64,000 nt of DNA. Origin: Georgenia ruanii. Lineage in GTDB: Bacteria; Actinomycetota; Actinomycetes; Actinomycetales; Actinomycetaceae. Below, one piece after another: positions 29,029 to 40,600 of the stretch. The notes beneath the pieces were generated by a model. That model saw nothing but the letters and a program-made list of their open reading frames with translations, was not told the DNA's origin and ran no database searches. The translations under genes were made by a program, and so were the position numbers. Position 1 is the stretch's first letter. Each line of letters opens with the position of its first letter. The stretch covers positions 1-64,000 of the forward strand of contig NZ_VUKE01000021.1 of assembly GCF_009193175.1 (NCBI RefSeq), in the 5' to 3' direction.

Positions 29029-31323
29029 TCAGGATGCCAGGTGCGCGTCGCGCCCCGCGGTGACGTCCGTCGGCTCCTCGGCGGCGGGGCCCGACGACGC
29101 GGCCTCCGCCCGGGTCGCGGCCGACGCGGCACCGTCCCCCGGGGTCGCGGCCTGCGCGACATCGCCCGCCGGGGTGGCGGCCGACGGCGAGGCGACCTCC
29201 GCCGGCACCGCCCCACCGAGCGCCTCGAGGACGGCGCGCGCGGTGCGCGGGCCGACGCCCTTGACCGCCGCGATCTCCTCGACGCTCGCCGCGCGGATGT
29301 TCTTCACCGACCCGAACGCCTTGAGCAGCGCGGCCTGGCGGGTGGGACCGAGGCCGGCGACGCCGTCGAGCACCGAGCGGGTCATGGCCTTGGCGCGCCG
29401 GGACCGGTGGTGGGTGATGGCGAACCGGTGGGACTCGTCGCGCAGGTGCTGGAGCAGGTAGAGCGCCGGGCTGGTGCGCGGCAGCACCACGGGGAACTCG
29501 TCGCCGGGCACCCACACCTCCTCCAGCCGCTTGGCCAGGCCCACGAGGGCGACGTCGTCGATGCCGAGGTCGTCGAGCACCCGCTGCGCGGCGGCCACCT
29601 GGGGCGGGCCGCCGTCGACCACCACGAGGTTGGGCGGGTAGGCGAACTTGCGGGCCCGGCCGGTGGCGGGGTCGACGGGGCCGGAGCGCAGCGGCACGCC
29701 GTCGTCGTCCAGCGCGTCGAGGTCGGGGCCGGCGTGGTCGGGGTCGTCGCCCTCCAGGGCGGCGGCGACCGGGTCGGTGCCGCGCGCGGCGGCCGGGCCC
29801 GCCTCCAGGGCCTCTCGCTCGGCGACGTAGCGCTTGAACCGGCGGCGGAGCACCTCGTCCATGGCGGCGGTGTCGTCGCGGGCACCCTCGCCGTTCTCGC
29901 CGCGCACCACGAAATGGCGGTACTCGGACTTCTTGGGCAGGCCGTCCTCGAAGACCACCATGGACCCCACCTGGTGGGTGCCCTGGGTGTGCGAGATGTC
30001 GTAGCACTCGATACGCAGCGGCGGCTCGGCCAGCTCGAGCGCCTCCTGGAGCTCGGTGAGCGACTTCGAGCGCGACGTGAGGTCGCCGGCACGGCGGGCC
30101 TTGTGCAGGGCGAGCGCCTGCTCGGCGTTGGTGTGCACCGTGTCGGCCAGGGCCTTCTTGTCCCCGCGCTGGGGCACCCGGATGCGCACCCGCGCCCCGC
30201 GCAGGCCGGTGAGCCAGTCCTCCATGCCGGCGGCGTCGGTGGGCAGCACCGGCACGAGGATCTCCCGGGGCACGGCCGTGGTGGGGGTGTGCGCCCGGTC
30301 GTCCACGCTGGTGGCCTGTCCGTCCACGGCCCGGGCCCGGGCCTTGCCCACGGACTGCTGGTCCCTGGGCGCGATGGGTTCGCGCTCGGCGTCGCCGTAG
30401 ACCTGCTGGAGCAAGTGCTCGACCAGTCCGGCGTCGTCGAGCTCCTCGACCCGCTCGACCACCCAGCCCCGCTGGCCGCGGATGCGCCCGCCGCGCACGT
30501 GGAAGACCTGGATGCTGGCCTCGAGCTCGTCGGCGGCGAGGGCGAAGATGTCGGCATCGGTGCCGTCGGGCAGCACGACGGCGTTCTTCTCCACCACCTT
30601 GCGCAGCGCGCCGATGTCGTCGCGCAGCCGGGCGGCGCGCTCGTAGTCCATCGCCGCGGCGGCCTCGCGCATCTCGTTCTCCAGCCGCCGCAGGTGCGGG
30701 CCCGTCTCGCCCTCCATGAACCGGCAGAACTCCTCGGCCAGCGCCCGGTGGTCCTCCTTGGAGATGCGCCCCACGCACGGCGCAGAGCACTTGTCGATGT
30801 ATCCCAGCAGGCACGGCCGGCCGGAGGCCTCGGCGCGCCGGTAGACCCCCGCCGAGCAGGTCCGCACGGGGAAGACCCGGAGCAGGAGGTCGACGGTCTC
30901 GCGGATCGCCCAGGCGTGGGTGTAGGGGCCGAAGTAGCGGGTGCCCTTGCGCTTGGCGCCGCGCATGACCTGCACCCGCGGCACCTCCTCCCCCATCGTC
31001 ACAGCGAGGTAGGGGTAGGACTTGTCGTCGCGGTACTTGACGTTGAACCGCGGGTCGAACTCCTTGATCCAGGCGTACTCGAGCGCGAGGGACTCGACCT
31101 CGGTGCCCACCACGGTCCACTCCACCGACGCGGCGGTGGTGACCATCTGCTGGGTCCGCGGGTGCAGCGCGGAGAGGTCCTGGAAGTAGTTGGCCAGGCG
31201 GTTGCGCAGGCTCTTCGCCTTGCCGACGTAGATCACGCGCCCGTACGGGTCGCGGAAGCGGTAGACGCCCGGGGAGTCGGGCACCTCACCCGGCCGTGGA
31301 CGATAGGTGGACGGGTCGGCCAT
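29029..31323 (-). CDS. uvrC: UvrABC system protein C
   Basis: UvrC makes both incisions in nucleotide excision repair. The 764-residue protein has the GIY-YIG nuclease at the N terminus ([27 protein letters not shown]), a Cys-containing [16 protein letters not shown] segment, a UVR motif ([16 protein letters not shown]), the RNase H-like endonuclease region ([27 protein letters not shown]) and tandem helix-hairpin-helix near residues 650-700. An Ala-rich tail of about 60 residues follows and is not typical. The ATG lies eight bases after TAGGCT with no ribosome-binding site. Confidence 0.97.
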   Translation of the reverse strand: MADPSTYRPRPGEVPDSPGVYRFRDPYGRVIYVGKAKSLRNRLANYFQDLSALHPRTQQMVTTAASVEWTVVGTEVESLALEYAWIKEFDPRFNVKYRDDKSYPYLAVTMGEEVPRVQVMRGAKRKGTRYFGPYTHAWAIRETVDLLLRVFPVRTCSAGVYRRAEASGRPCLLGYIDKCSAPCVGRISKEDHRALAEEFCRFMEGETGPHLRRLENEMREAAAAMDYERAARLRDDIGALRKVVEKNAVVLPDGTDADIFALAADELEASIQVFHVRGGRIRGQRGWVVERVEELDDAGLVEHLLQQVYGDAEREPIAPRDQQSVGKARARAVDGQATSVDDRAHTPTTAVPREILVPVLPTDAAGMEDWLTGLRGARVRIRVPQRGDKKALADTVHTNAEQALALHKARRAGDLTSRSKSLTELQEALELAEPPLRIECYDISHTQGTHQVGSMVVFEDGLPKKSEYRHFVVRGENGEGARDDTAAMDEVLRRRFKRYVAEREALEAGPAAARGTDPVAAALEGDDPDHAGPDLDALDDDGVPLRSGPVDPATGRARKFAYPPNLVVVDGGPPQVAAAQRVLDDLGIDDVALVGLAKRLEEVWVPGDEFPVVLPRTSPALYLLQHLRDESHRFAITHHRSRRAKAMTRSVLDGVAGLGPTRQAALLKAFGSVKNIRAASVEEIAAVKGVGPRTARAVLEALGGAVPAEVASPSAATPAGDVAQAATPGDGAASAATRAEAASSGPAAEEPTDVTAGRDAHLAS

Positions 31324-31331
31324 GATCGCCA

Positions 31332-31337
31332 AGCCTA
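31332..31337 (-). promoter_or_regulatory. -10 element of uvrC
   Basis: TAGGCT (minus strand) ends eight bases before the uvrC ATG; this predicts a leaderless or nearly leaderless uvrC message. Confidence 0.5.
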
Positions 31338-31375
31338 CGTCAGGGCACCGACACCGCCGGGAGCCGAGCGGGCCT

Positions 31376-31424
31376 GGCGGCGTCACCTGCCGGCCGACGC
31401 GCCCGGCGGCGTCACCTGCCGGCC
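31376..31424. repeat. Direct 20-bp repeat, period 29, between osmC-like gene and uvrC
   Basis: GGCGGCGTCACCTGCCGGCC occurs at 31376-31395 and again unchanged at 31405-31424; a third, shortened copy may follow. It lies between the two genes and outside both reading frames. Confidence 0.8.
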
Positions 31425-31440
31425 GGCGCCCCCCGCGCCG

Positions 31441-31935
31441 TCACTCGACGGCGGGTACCGGCGCCGGACGGGCCGGCACCGTGGGCTCCACGCGGACCGG
31501 GAAGTGGACCGAGCGGGCGATGTGGTTGTGCTCGCGGGCCTCGTGGTGCAGCCGGGCGGCCAGCTCCTCGCCGACCTCCCCGGCGTAGGTCACCCGCGGA
31601 CGCAGCACCACCTCGACGAACGGGCCGGAACCCGCCGCCTCGACCCGCTGGGTGCCGGTGGCCTTGTCCGCGTAGCCGAGCACGACGACGTCGTGGCGGG
31701 CGGCGGTGCGCAGGAACCAGAGCATCTGCGCCTGGGAGATGGCGCCGACGAAGAGCTCCTCGGCGCGGTAGCGGCTGACGTCGGTGCGCACCTTGAGGTC
31801 CGAGGTGGCCAGCAGCGTCGGCTTGCCCTCCACCCGCACCTCGTGGTCGCGCGAGTAGCTGGTGTAGCTCGCGGTGCCGCGCTCGTCCGCGCCGGTCCAG
31901 TCGACGGTCACGTGGTACGTCTGGAGTGCTCCCAT
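31441..31935 (-). CDS. OsmC-family protein
   Basis: A 164-residue OsmC/Ohr-superfamily protein. Fold cues are the N-terminal beta sheet (YHVTVDWTGADERGTASY), LLATSDLKVRTDVSRYRAEELFVGAISQAQMLWFLRTAARHDVVVLGYADKATG and the C-terminal AREHNHIARSVHFPVRVEP. The two redox cysteines of catalytic OsmC/Ohr proteins are missing: the helix reads GAISQAQMLW, with no Cys. It therefore belongs to the Cys-less branch and its activity is unknown. The ATG is six bases after TAGCGT, a leaderless arrangement. Confidence 0.8.
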   Translation of the reverse strand: MGALQTYHVTVDWTGADERGTASYTSYSRDHEVRVEGKPTLLATSDLKVRTDVSRYRAEELFVGAISQAQMLWFLRTAARHDVVVLGYADKATGTQRVEAAGSGPFVEVVLRPRVTYAGEVGEELAARLHHEAREHNHIARSVHFPVRVEPTVPARPAPVPAVE

Positions 31936-31941
31936 GGAGCC

Positions 31942-31947
31942 ACGCTA
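31942..31947 (-). promoter_or_regulatory. -10 element of the OsmC-family gene
   Basis: TAGCGT (minus strand) is followed after six bases by the ATG at 31935, consistent with leaderless transcription. Confidence 0.5.
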
Positions 31948-32057
31948 CCGGCGGACCACAGCCCCGGCGAGGCCTTCCGGCCCACGTGCACCGGCGACAG
32001 GTCCCCCGGCCGCTCGGTCGGAGCCGGGCGCGCACCTGGGCCGCCGTCGAGCGGCCG

Positions 32058-34919
<2,862 letters not shown>

Positions 34920-34924
34920 CCGCC

Positions 34925-34930
34925 GATGAT
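34925..34930 (-). promoter_or_regulatory. -10 element of uvrA
   Basis: TATCAT (minus strand) ends five bases before the uvrA GTG; it implies a leaderless message and places the LexA-like box over the -35 region. Confidence 0.5.
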
Positions 34931-34949
34931 AAGACGACGCGCCGACATC

Positions 34950-34965
34950 CCGCACATGTGTTCGA
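34950..34965 (-). promoter_or_regulatory. Candidate LexA (SOS) box upstream of uvrA
   Basis: The minus strand reads TCGAAC-ACAT-GTGCGG. The left half matches the actinobacterial SOS consensus TCGAAC-N4-GTTCGA perfectly and the right half at four of six positions. Position at the -35 region of uvrA, a classic SOS gene, supports it. Confidence 0.5.
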
Positions 34966-35036
34966 TCACACGTGCAGAGCCGACGGCGTGGCGGAGCCCC
35001 GCCCCCTCCCCCGGCGCGCGCGAACAGGCGCCGGGC

Positions 35037-35405
35037 TCACGCCGTCATGAGGGCGCCGCGCACCAGGTCGAGGATCCCGTCGTCGTCCAGGCCGGCGGCG
35101 CGCGCCCCGCGGACGAAGTCGCGGGCCCGCCCCTGCACGGCCGCCGCGGCGCCGCCGCCGGCACCCATGGCGACGACGGTCCCGGCACGACGGCGCGACC
35201 GCACCACCCCCCGCGCCTCCAGCTCGCGGTACGCCCGCTGCACCGTGCCGGGGGCGATCCCCAGGTCGGCGGCCAGGTCCCGGACGGTGGGCAGCCGCGC
35301 GCCCTCGATGAGCGTCCCCGCGGCGACGAGCGCGCTGACCTGGGCGCGGATCTGCTCGTAGGGCGGCACCCCCGACGACAGGTCGAGCGTGATCCCGGCG
35401 CTCAC
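35037..35405 (-). CDS. GntR-family transcriptional regulator (short, YtrA-like)
   Basis: A 122-residue regulator with a GntR winged helix at residues about 10-80: VPPYEQIRAQVSALVAAGTLIEGARLPTVRDLAADLGIAPGTVQRAYRELEARGVV, followed by only a short helical tail, as in the YtrA group, which usually controls neighbouring transport or membrane genes. The GTG start overlaps the stop of the upstream membrane-protein gene (GTGA), so the two are co-expressed and this protein probably autoregulates the pair. Confidence 0.88.
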   Translation of the reverse strand: MSAGITLDLSSGVPPYEQIRAQVSALVAAGTLIEGARLPTVRDLAADLGIAPGTVQRAYRELEARGVVRSRRRAGTVVAMGAGGGAAAAVQGRARDFVRGARAAGLDDDGILDLVRGALMTA

Positions 35406-36334
35406 GCCGGCGACCCGGCGGCGGGCGGCACGGCGGCGGGCGGCACGGCGGCGGGCGACCCGGCGGCGGGCGGCCCCGGCGGCGGCACGATCGCCGTGCC
35501 GGCGGCCACCAGCGAGGCGGTCCCCACCACCAGCGCGAGACCGCCGGCGCCCCAGGCGGCCGGCGCCCACCCGGCGTTGCCGAGCGCGGCGGCCGCGACG
35601 AGCAGGACAGCCGCCAGCGTCCCGCCGACGACCAGCTGGACCGCGGCCAGGACGCGCCGGGCGCTGGTGCGCCGCAGCGCGAGGTCGTCCGCCTCCCGCG
35701 TGCCGGCCACCGCCGGGCGACGCACCACCAGGCGCAGCACGCCGGCGCCGACGGCGAGCACGACGGTGAGCGCCGCGAGCAACGGCAGGCCGTAGGCCCA
35801 GCCGGGGTACGGGCCGGAGGCGCCGCTGACGTACCCCTCGCCCGCGGCGAGGGGCGTGACGGGATGGGGCACGGCCCGGCCGGTCGCGTCGGCGGTGAGA
35901 CCGAAGACCACGAGGGCGAGGGCCGCGAGCGCGGCGGTGGCCCCGGCCAGCGCGACGCGGCGGCCGCCGATCGCCCGCATCGTGCGGCGGCGCAGCGAGG
36001 CATGGCGCACCACCCCCACCGGGCGCGGCCAGGTCAGCTCGCCCACGGCGTGCACGAGGAGGGCGGCCAGCCCGGCACCGAGGAGGCTCACCGCGGTCAG
36101 CCCCCCGGGCGGCCCCGGCAGCGCGGCCGCGTCCGCCGTCAGGAGGAGGACGGCGACGGCCAGCCCGCCCGCGAGCGCGAGCGCCGAGGTGAGGTTCTCG
36201 TGCCGGCGGGCGGCCAGCAGGGTGGCGACAGGGGTGTTCTGCGGGCGGGCACGGCGCCCGACGCCCACCACGACGGCGAGCACCACCACGAGGACGGCCC
36301 AGGGGGCCAGCAGCAGCACGAGAGCGACAGCCAC
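35402..36334 (-). CDS. Membrane protein co-transcribed with a GntR regulator
   Basis: A 310-residue membrane protein with about eight hydrophobic segments, the first at the extreme N terminus (VAVALVLLLAPWAVLVVVLAVVVG). A C-terminal Pro/Ala-rich tail (PPPGPPAAGSPAAVPPAAVPPAAGSPA) is encoded by tandem 15-base units. The GTG at 36334 was chosen because GAGGAG is four bases upstream; the ATG four codons earlier (36346) lacks a site. It resembles the DUF1648-type membrane partners often paired with YtrA-like regulators, but I cannot name a family with confidence. Confidence 0.65.
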   Translation of the reverse strand: MAVALVLLLAPWAVLVVVLAVVVGVGRRARPQNTPVATLLAARRHENLTSALALAGGLAVAVLLLTADAAALPGPPGGLTAVSLLGAGLAALLVHAVGELTWPRPVGVVRHASLRRRTMRAIGGRRVALAGATAALAALALVVFGLTADATGRAVPHPVTPLAAGEGYVSGASGPYPGWAYGLPLLAALTVVLAVGAGVLRLVVRRPAVAGTREADDLALRRTSARRVLAAVQLVVGGTLAAVLLVAAAALGNAGWAPAAWGAGGLALVVGTASLVAAGTAIVPPPGPPAAGSPAAVPPAAVPPAAGSPA

Positions 36335-36343
36335 GACTCTCCT

Positions 36344-36368
36344 CATTGATTCAATACAGTGATACAAA
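36344..36368. promoter_or_regulatory. AT-rich operator-like element upstream of the GntR operon
   Basis: On the minus strand TTGTATCA and TTGAATCA form direct repeats 13 bases apart, and ATTGAATCAAT is itself a palindrome. This is a rare AT-rich patch in the surrounding GC-rich DNA and sits at the expected operator position of an autoregulated YtrA-type gene pair. Confidence 0.45.
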
Positions 36369-36600
36369 CCTGCCAGGCGAGGCGCTCCGGTGTCAACGCC
36401 GGCACTCGGTATCGCCTCCCCTCCGGGCGGCCGCCCCAGCGCCGTCGCCCCCGGCACCCCGGGCACCTCCTCCCCCGCCGTTTCCGGCTCGTCGGGCGGG
36501 CCGGCCGCATGGGCCACGAGGCGGCCGGCAGCATCGACATGCCCGCCGCCTTCGCGCTGCCGGACGGCACGACCGGGCGCCGTGCGACGAGCCCGGGGCC

Positions 36601-36768
36601 CGCCCGCTGTTCGAGGGCGTCGTCGTCGACCAGGAGACCGACCGGCGCCGACGCCGGCGTCGGCGTGAGCTCCTCACGGCCGACGCCGAGGGGGTCGACA
36701 TCGTCTGGGGCCCCGGCGACACGGGCTACCTCGTCGCCTCCTCGCAGGGCGACTCGACCTTCGCCGGG
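36601..36768 (+). pseudogene. Remnant of a beta-propeller phytase gene
   Basis: One frame encodes LFEGVVVDQETD, then an Arg run, then LLTADAEGVDIVWGPGDTGYLVASSQGDSTFA. The latter closely follows the beta-propeller phytase pattern (LTADxEGLTIYYGxxGxGYLIASSQGDxSYA), and FEGVVVDQET resembles the preceding EGCVVDDETG blade. The Arg run replaces the expected GVLYVGEEDVG segment; read in the next frame it gives TGADAGVGV, which suggests a deletion with compensating frameshifts. No start, no signal peptide and no downstream blades remain. The region 36370-36600 holds nothing else recognisable. Confidence 0.6.
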
Positions 36769-36801
36769 GCAACTACCCGCGGCTGGGCTGACTCCCGCGG
36801 C

Positions 36802-37407
36802 TCAGGCGTCCCACCCCTCCGGCCGGCGCTTCTGGGGGTGGGGCGTCACCCCGCGCGCCAGGTCGGCCACCATCGCGGCGATCTTGCGGGCGCGGGTCTC
36901 CGGCCGCCTCACCGAGGTCACCCGGTAGATGAGCGCGAACCGGTTCGTGCTGGTGAGGACGTCGAACATGGCCTGCGCCTCCGGGTCGGCGGCGAGGGCG
37001 GCGGCCAGGTCCTCGGGCACCGCGGCGGTCGTGGACGAGCCGTACGCCTGCTCCCAGCGTCCGTCCGCCTGCGCCGCGCGGACCTGCGCCCGGCCGGCCT
37101 CGTGCATCCGGCCCTCGCGCTCGAGGCGCGCGGCGTGGTCGACGTTGCGGGCGGACCACCGGCTCCGCGGCCGGCGCGGCGTCATCCGCTGCCGGTAGGA
37201 CTCGCCGTCGCGGGTGGCCACCTGGCCGTCGATCCAGCCGAAGCACAGGGCCTCGTCCAGGGCCGCGTCGTAGGTGAGCGCGGTGGTGTTGCCGCCCTTC
37301 TTGTGCAGGACCAGCCACACCCCCGGCGAGGTGGCGTGGTGCTCGGCGAGCCAGGCGCGCCAGGCGGCGGCGTCGGGCACGAGGAGCTCCTCCAGCTTGT
37401 CGGCCAC
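36802..37407 (-). CDS. YdeI/OmpD-associated family protein
   Basis: A 201-residue protein of the YdeI/OmpD-associated family (annotated in some genomes as bacteriocin-protection protein). It has the family segments WRAWLAEHHATSPGVWLVLHKKG, LTYDAALDEALCFGWIDGQ, YRQRMTPRRPRSRWSARNVDHAARLEREGRM and a C-terminal basic helix. GGAGG stands five bases before the GTG at 37407, which fixes the start. Function is not established. It is divergent from the GH15 gene, with 168 bases between them. Confidence 0.85.
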   Translation of the reverse strand: MADKLEELLVPDAAAWRAWLAEHHATSPGVWLVLHKKGGNTTALTYDAALDEALCFGWIDGQVATRDGESYRQRMTPRRPRSRWSARNVDHAARLEREGRMHEAGRAQVRAAQADGRWEQAYGSSTTAAVPEDLAAALAADPEAQAMFDVLTSTNRFALIYRVTSVRRPETRARKIAAMVADLARGVTPHPQKRRPEGWDA

Positions 37408-37575
37408 GCCTACCTCCCCGTCCGGCCCGCGTGCGGCGCCCGGCCGGTGGCCGCCACGCCGCGCCCGCGGGCGCCGTCTTCTGGTGGCGGCGAGCGTACC
37501 GGCGGGCCGCGGCAGCAGTGCGCCGGCGCGCGGCCCCATCCGCGGACGGGCGACCCACGTACCTGTGGTGGGAGG

Positions 37576-39465
37576 ATGACGCAGGTGACCGCCAGCGACG
37601 GCGCGTGGGCACCGCCCGGGCCGACGCCCATCGAGGACTACGCCGTGCTCGGGGACTCCCGCTCGGTCGCCGTCGTCTCCCGGCACGGCTCGATCGACTG
37701 GCTGTGCCTGCCGTGGCTGGACTCCGACGCCTGCTTCGCCGCGCTGCTCGGCACCCCGGAGAACGGCCGCTGGCTGCTCACGGCGGACCCCGACGCCGGC
37801 GAGGCGGAGGTGCGGCGGCGCTACCTCGGGGACAGCTTCGTCCTGGAGACCACCTACACGACGCCGACCGGCCGGGCGCGGGTGGTGGAGGCGATGCCGC
37901 TGACCGAGGGCCGGTCGGACATCATCCGCCGGGTCGAGGGGCTCGAGGGGCAGGTGGTCTTCGTCCACGAGTGGGTGGTCCGGTTCGGCTACGGCCGCAC
38001 CCGGCCCTGGGTCCACCGCGACGTCGACCCCGACGGCCGCGCGATCATCCGAGCCATCGCCGGCCCGGACGCGCTCACGCTGCACGGTGACCGGCTCCCC
38101 GCGGGCGCCGAGGGGCGCCACCGCGACCGCTTCGCCGTCGGCCCCGGCGACCACGTCGATCTCGTGCTCACCTGGAACCACTCGTGGGAGCCGGTCCCGG
38201 GCGCCCCGGACGTCAGCACCGAGCTGGTGCGCACGATGCGGCTGTGGGCGCGGTGGTGCCGGACGAGCACCTTCGAGGGCGAGTTCGACGAGCGGGTCGT
38301 CCGGTCCTTGCTCGCGCTGCGGGTGCTCACCCAGCACCCGACCGGCGGGATCGCCGCGGCGGCCACCACCTCCCTGCCCGAGGAGGCCGGCGGCGAGCGG
38401 AACTGGGACTACCGCTTCTGCTGGCTGCGCGACGCCGCCCAGACCCTCGAGGCCCTGCTGGAGCTGGGCTTTCGCCGCGAGGCCGACACGTGGCGCAGCT
38501 GGCTGCTGCGCGCGGTGGCCGGCGACCCGGAGAACCTGCAGATCATGTACCGCCTCGACGGGTCGCGAGACCTGCCCGAGCGGGAGCTCCCGCACCTGGC
38601 CGGGTACGGCGGGGCCCGGCCGGTGCGCACCGGCAACGGTGCCGTCGCCCAGCACCAGAACGACGTGCTCGGCGAGGTCATGCTCGCCCTCGACCTGGCC
38701 CGCCGCGTCGGCCTGCCCGCCAGCGACGACGGCTGGGCCCTGCAGCGGCACCTGGTCGACAACCTCCTGGACCGCTGGCGCTCGCCGGACCACGGCATCT
38801 GGGAGGTGCGCGGGCCGCTGCGGCACTTCACCCACTCCAAGGTCATGTGCTGGGCGGCGCTGGACTGCGCCATCCGGGCCGTGGAGGACTACGGCTGCGA
38901 CGGGCCGGTGAAGGACTGGCGGGTGGCGCGGGCGGAGATCCACGCCGACGTCCTCGCCCACGGCTGGGACCCCGGGCTCGGCTCGTTCGTGCAGTACTAC
39001 GGCGCCCGGCACACCGACGCCGCGCTCCTCCAGATGGTCCAGGTGGGCTTCCTGCCCCCGGACGATCCCCGCCTGCTCGGCACGATCGCCCGGGTGCGCG
39101 CCGAGCTGGCGGACGGGCCGTGGGTGCGCCGCTACCGGGCCGGCACGGGGGTGGACGGCGTGCGCGGGGACGAGCACCCGTTCCTCGCGTGCTGCTTCTG
39201 GCTCGTGGGGGCCCTCGCCCGCACCGGCGACGTGGTCACCGCGACGAACCACATGCGCGCGCTGTGCGCCGCCATGAACGACGTCGGCCTGCTCGCCGAG
39301 GAGTACGACCCGGTGCGGCGGCGATACATGGGCAACTACCCCCAGGCCTTCTCCCACCTCGCGCTCGCGCGCGCCGCCCACGCCCTGCGCGCCGCCCGTG
39401 CCAGTGTGGAGCCGGTCGGCCCGCACGCCCCGGTGGGGGCGGCGGGCGAGCCCACCACGTACTGA
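37576..39465 (+). CDS. Glycoside hydrolase family 15 protein (glucoamylase/trehalase-like)
   Basis: A 629-residue GH15 protein: N-terminal TPIEDYAVLGDSRSVAVVSRHGSIDWLCLPWLDSDACFAALLG, a beta-sandwich linker, then the (alpha/alpha)6 barrel with NWDYRFCWLRDAAQTLEALLELG, HQNDVLGEVMLALDLARR, HFTHSKVMCWAALDCA and NYPQAFSHLALARAA. Actinobacterial members with this architecture include a trehalase, so trehalose or maltodextrin are candidate substrates. No signal peptide, so it is cytosolic. GGGAGG directly abuts the ATG, so the GTG three codons later (37585) may be the true start. Confidence 0.9.
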   Translation: MTQVTASDGAWAPPGPTPIEDYAVLGDSRSVAVVSRHGSIDWLCLPWLDSDACFAALLGTPENGRWLLTADPDAGEAEVRRRYLGDSFVLETTYTTPTGRARVVEAMPLTEGRSDIIRRVEGLEGQVVFVHEWVVRFGYGRTRPWVHRDVDPDGRAIIRAIAGPDALTLHGDRLPAGAEGRHRDRFAVGPGDHVDLVLTWNHSWEPVPGAPDVSTELVRTMRLWARWCRTSTFEGEFDERVVRSLLALRVLTQHPTGGIAAAATTSLPEEAGGERNWDYRFCWLRDAAQTLEALLELGFRREADTWRSWLLRAVAGDPENLQIMYRLDGSRDLPERELPHLAGYGGARPVRTGNGAVAQHQNDVLGEVMLALDLARRVGLPASDDGWALQRHLVDNLLDRWRSPDHGIWEVRGPLRHFTHSKVMCWAALDCAIRAVEDYGCDGPVKDWRVARAEIHADVLAHGWDPGLGSFVQYYGARHTDAALLQMVQVGFLPPDDPRLLGTIARVRAELADGPWVRRYRAGTGVDGVRGDEHPFLACCFWLVGALARTGDVVTATNHMRALCAAMNDVGLLAEEYDPVRRRYMGNYPQAFSHLALARAAHALRAARASVEPVGPHAPVGAAGEPTTY

Positions 39466-39495
39466 CGTCCGCGCCTAGGAGGAGCACAGCCCCCC

Positions 39496-40212
39496 ATGAC
39501 CGACCACCACCCCGCCGAGGACTCGGCCGACGACGCCGGCGCCCTGCCCGGCGGCCACGTCACCCATGGCGGACCCACCGCCGTCCACGAGCTCGGGCCG
39601 GTGACGGTGCGCAAGGCCAGCGTCTCGGCCGAGGACAACAACGCCTACCTCGTCACCGCCCCGGACGGCGCCCAGCTGCTGATCGATGCCGCCGACGACG
39701 CCGACCGGGTGCTCGGGCTGGTCGCCGAGGGCTCCGGGCGCCTGGACGCCGTCGTGACCACGCACCGGCACTGGGACCACCACCGGGCCCTGCCGAGGGT
39801 GCTCGCCGCCACCGGGGCCGTGGCCCTCGCCGGCGCGCCGGACGCGCCCGAGCTGCCCGCGCCCACCGACCGCCCGCTGGCCCACGGCGACCGCATCGCC
39901 CTCGGCCCGCTCAGCCTCGAGGTCATCGCCCTGCGCGGGCACACCCCCGGGTCGGTGACGCTCGCCCTGACCGAGCCCGACGGAGCCCCCTCCCCCGGCC
40001 GGGTGCACCTGTTCACCGGTGACTCGCTCTTCCCCGGCGGGCCGGGGCGCACCTGGTCGCCGGCGGACTTCGAGTCCCTCATGGACGACCTCGAGGCGCG
40101 GGTCTTCGACCGCTTCCCCGACGACACCCGGGTCTACCCCGGGCACGGCGACGACACCACCCTCGGCCGCGAGCGCCCGCACCTGGCCGAGTGGCGCGCC
40201 CGGGGCTGGTGA
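39496..40212 (+). CDS. MBL-fold metallo-hydrolase
   Basis: A 238-residue metallo-beta-lactamase-fold enzyme. The metal motif THRHWDHH (HxHxDH) is intact, with GHTPGSVTLAL, FTGDSLFPGGPGRT and YPGHGDDTT giving the remaining His/Asp ligands. The pattern resembles glyoxalase II-like hydrolases, but the substrate cannot be told. AGGAGG is 13 bases upstream of the ATG, rather far. It starts 30 bases after the GH15 gene. Confidence 0.88.
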   Translation: MTDHHPAEDSADDAGALPGGHVTHGGPTAVHELGPVTVRKASVSAEDNNAYLVTAPDGAQLLIDAADDADRVLGLVAEGSGRLDAVVTTHRHWDHHRALPRVLAATGAVALAGAPDAPELPAPTDRPLAHGDRIALGPLSLEVIALRGHTPGSVTLALTEPDGAPSPGRVHLFTGDSLFPGGPGRTWSPADFESLMDDLEARVFDRFPDDTRVYPGHGDDTTLGRERPHLAEWRARGW

Positions 40213-40299
40213 GCCCGGCACGCCCGGCCGCGTGAGGTCTGGCGCGGTGCGGTGGTCGAGCGCGGGCCCAGGTGAGTCCCGCCGTCGCGGCGGGGCCAC

Positions 40300-40305
40300 T
40301 ACCCT
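40300..40305 (+). promoter_or_regulatory. -10 element of the YciI-family gene
   Basis: TACCCT lies seven bases before the ATG at 40313, with only Cs and Ts between, so there is no ribosome-binding site; a leaderless start is likely. Confidence 0.45.
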
Positions 40306-40312
40306 CCCCCTT

Positions 40313-40600
40313 ATGACGCTCTTCGCCGTGGAGTACCACTACGACATCGCGCGCACGTCGGACATCGAGACCCTCCGGCCGCAGCACCGCGCGTTCCTCC
40401 GCGAGCTGCACGAGTCCGGTGTGCTGGTGGCCTCCGGGCCCTGGCTCGACGCCGCCGCGCCGGGGGCGCTGCTGCTGCTGCGGGCGGACAACCACGACGC
40501 CGCGCTGAAGCTGCTCGACCCCGACCCGTTCCACCGGGCGCACCTCATCGTCCGCCGGCACGCCCGTGCGTGGCAGCCGGTCATCGGCACCATCGGGTGA
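40313..40600 (+). CDS. YciI family protein
   Basis: A 95-residue YCII-domain protein: FAVEYHYD, RPQHRAFLRELHESGVLVASGPWLD with the conserved His, and DPFHRAHLIV. The fold is a ferredoxin-like dimer; some relatives dehydrochlorinate chloromuconate derivatives, most have no known role. The stop overlaps the ATG of the transporter gene by one base, so the two genes are coupled. Confidence 0.85.
   Translation: MTLFAVEYHYDIARTSDIETLRPQHRAFLRELHESGVLVASGPWLDAAAPGALLLLRADNHDAALKLLDPDPFHRAHLIVRRHARAWQPVIGTIG

Noticed and set aside
35402-36334. ABC transporter or SdpI-type immunity protein beside the GntR regulator
   Set aside because: No ATPase or Walker motif nearby, and I could not match the membrane segments to SdpI; left as unknown.
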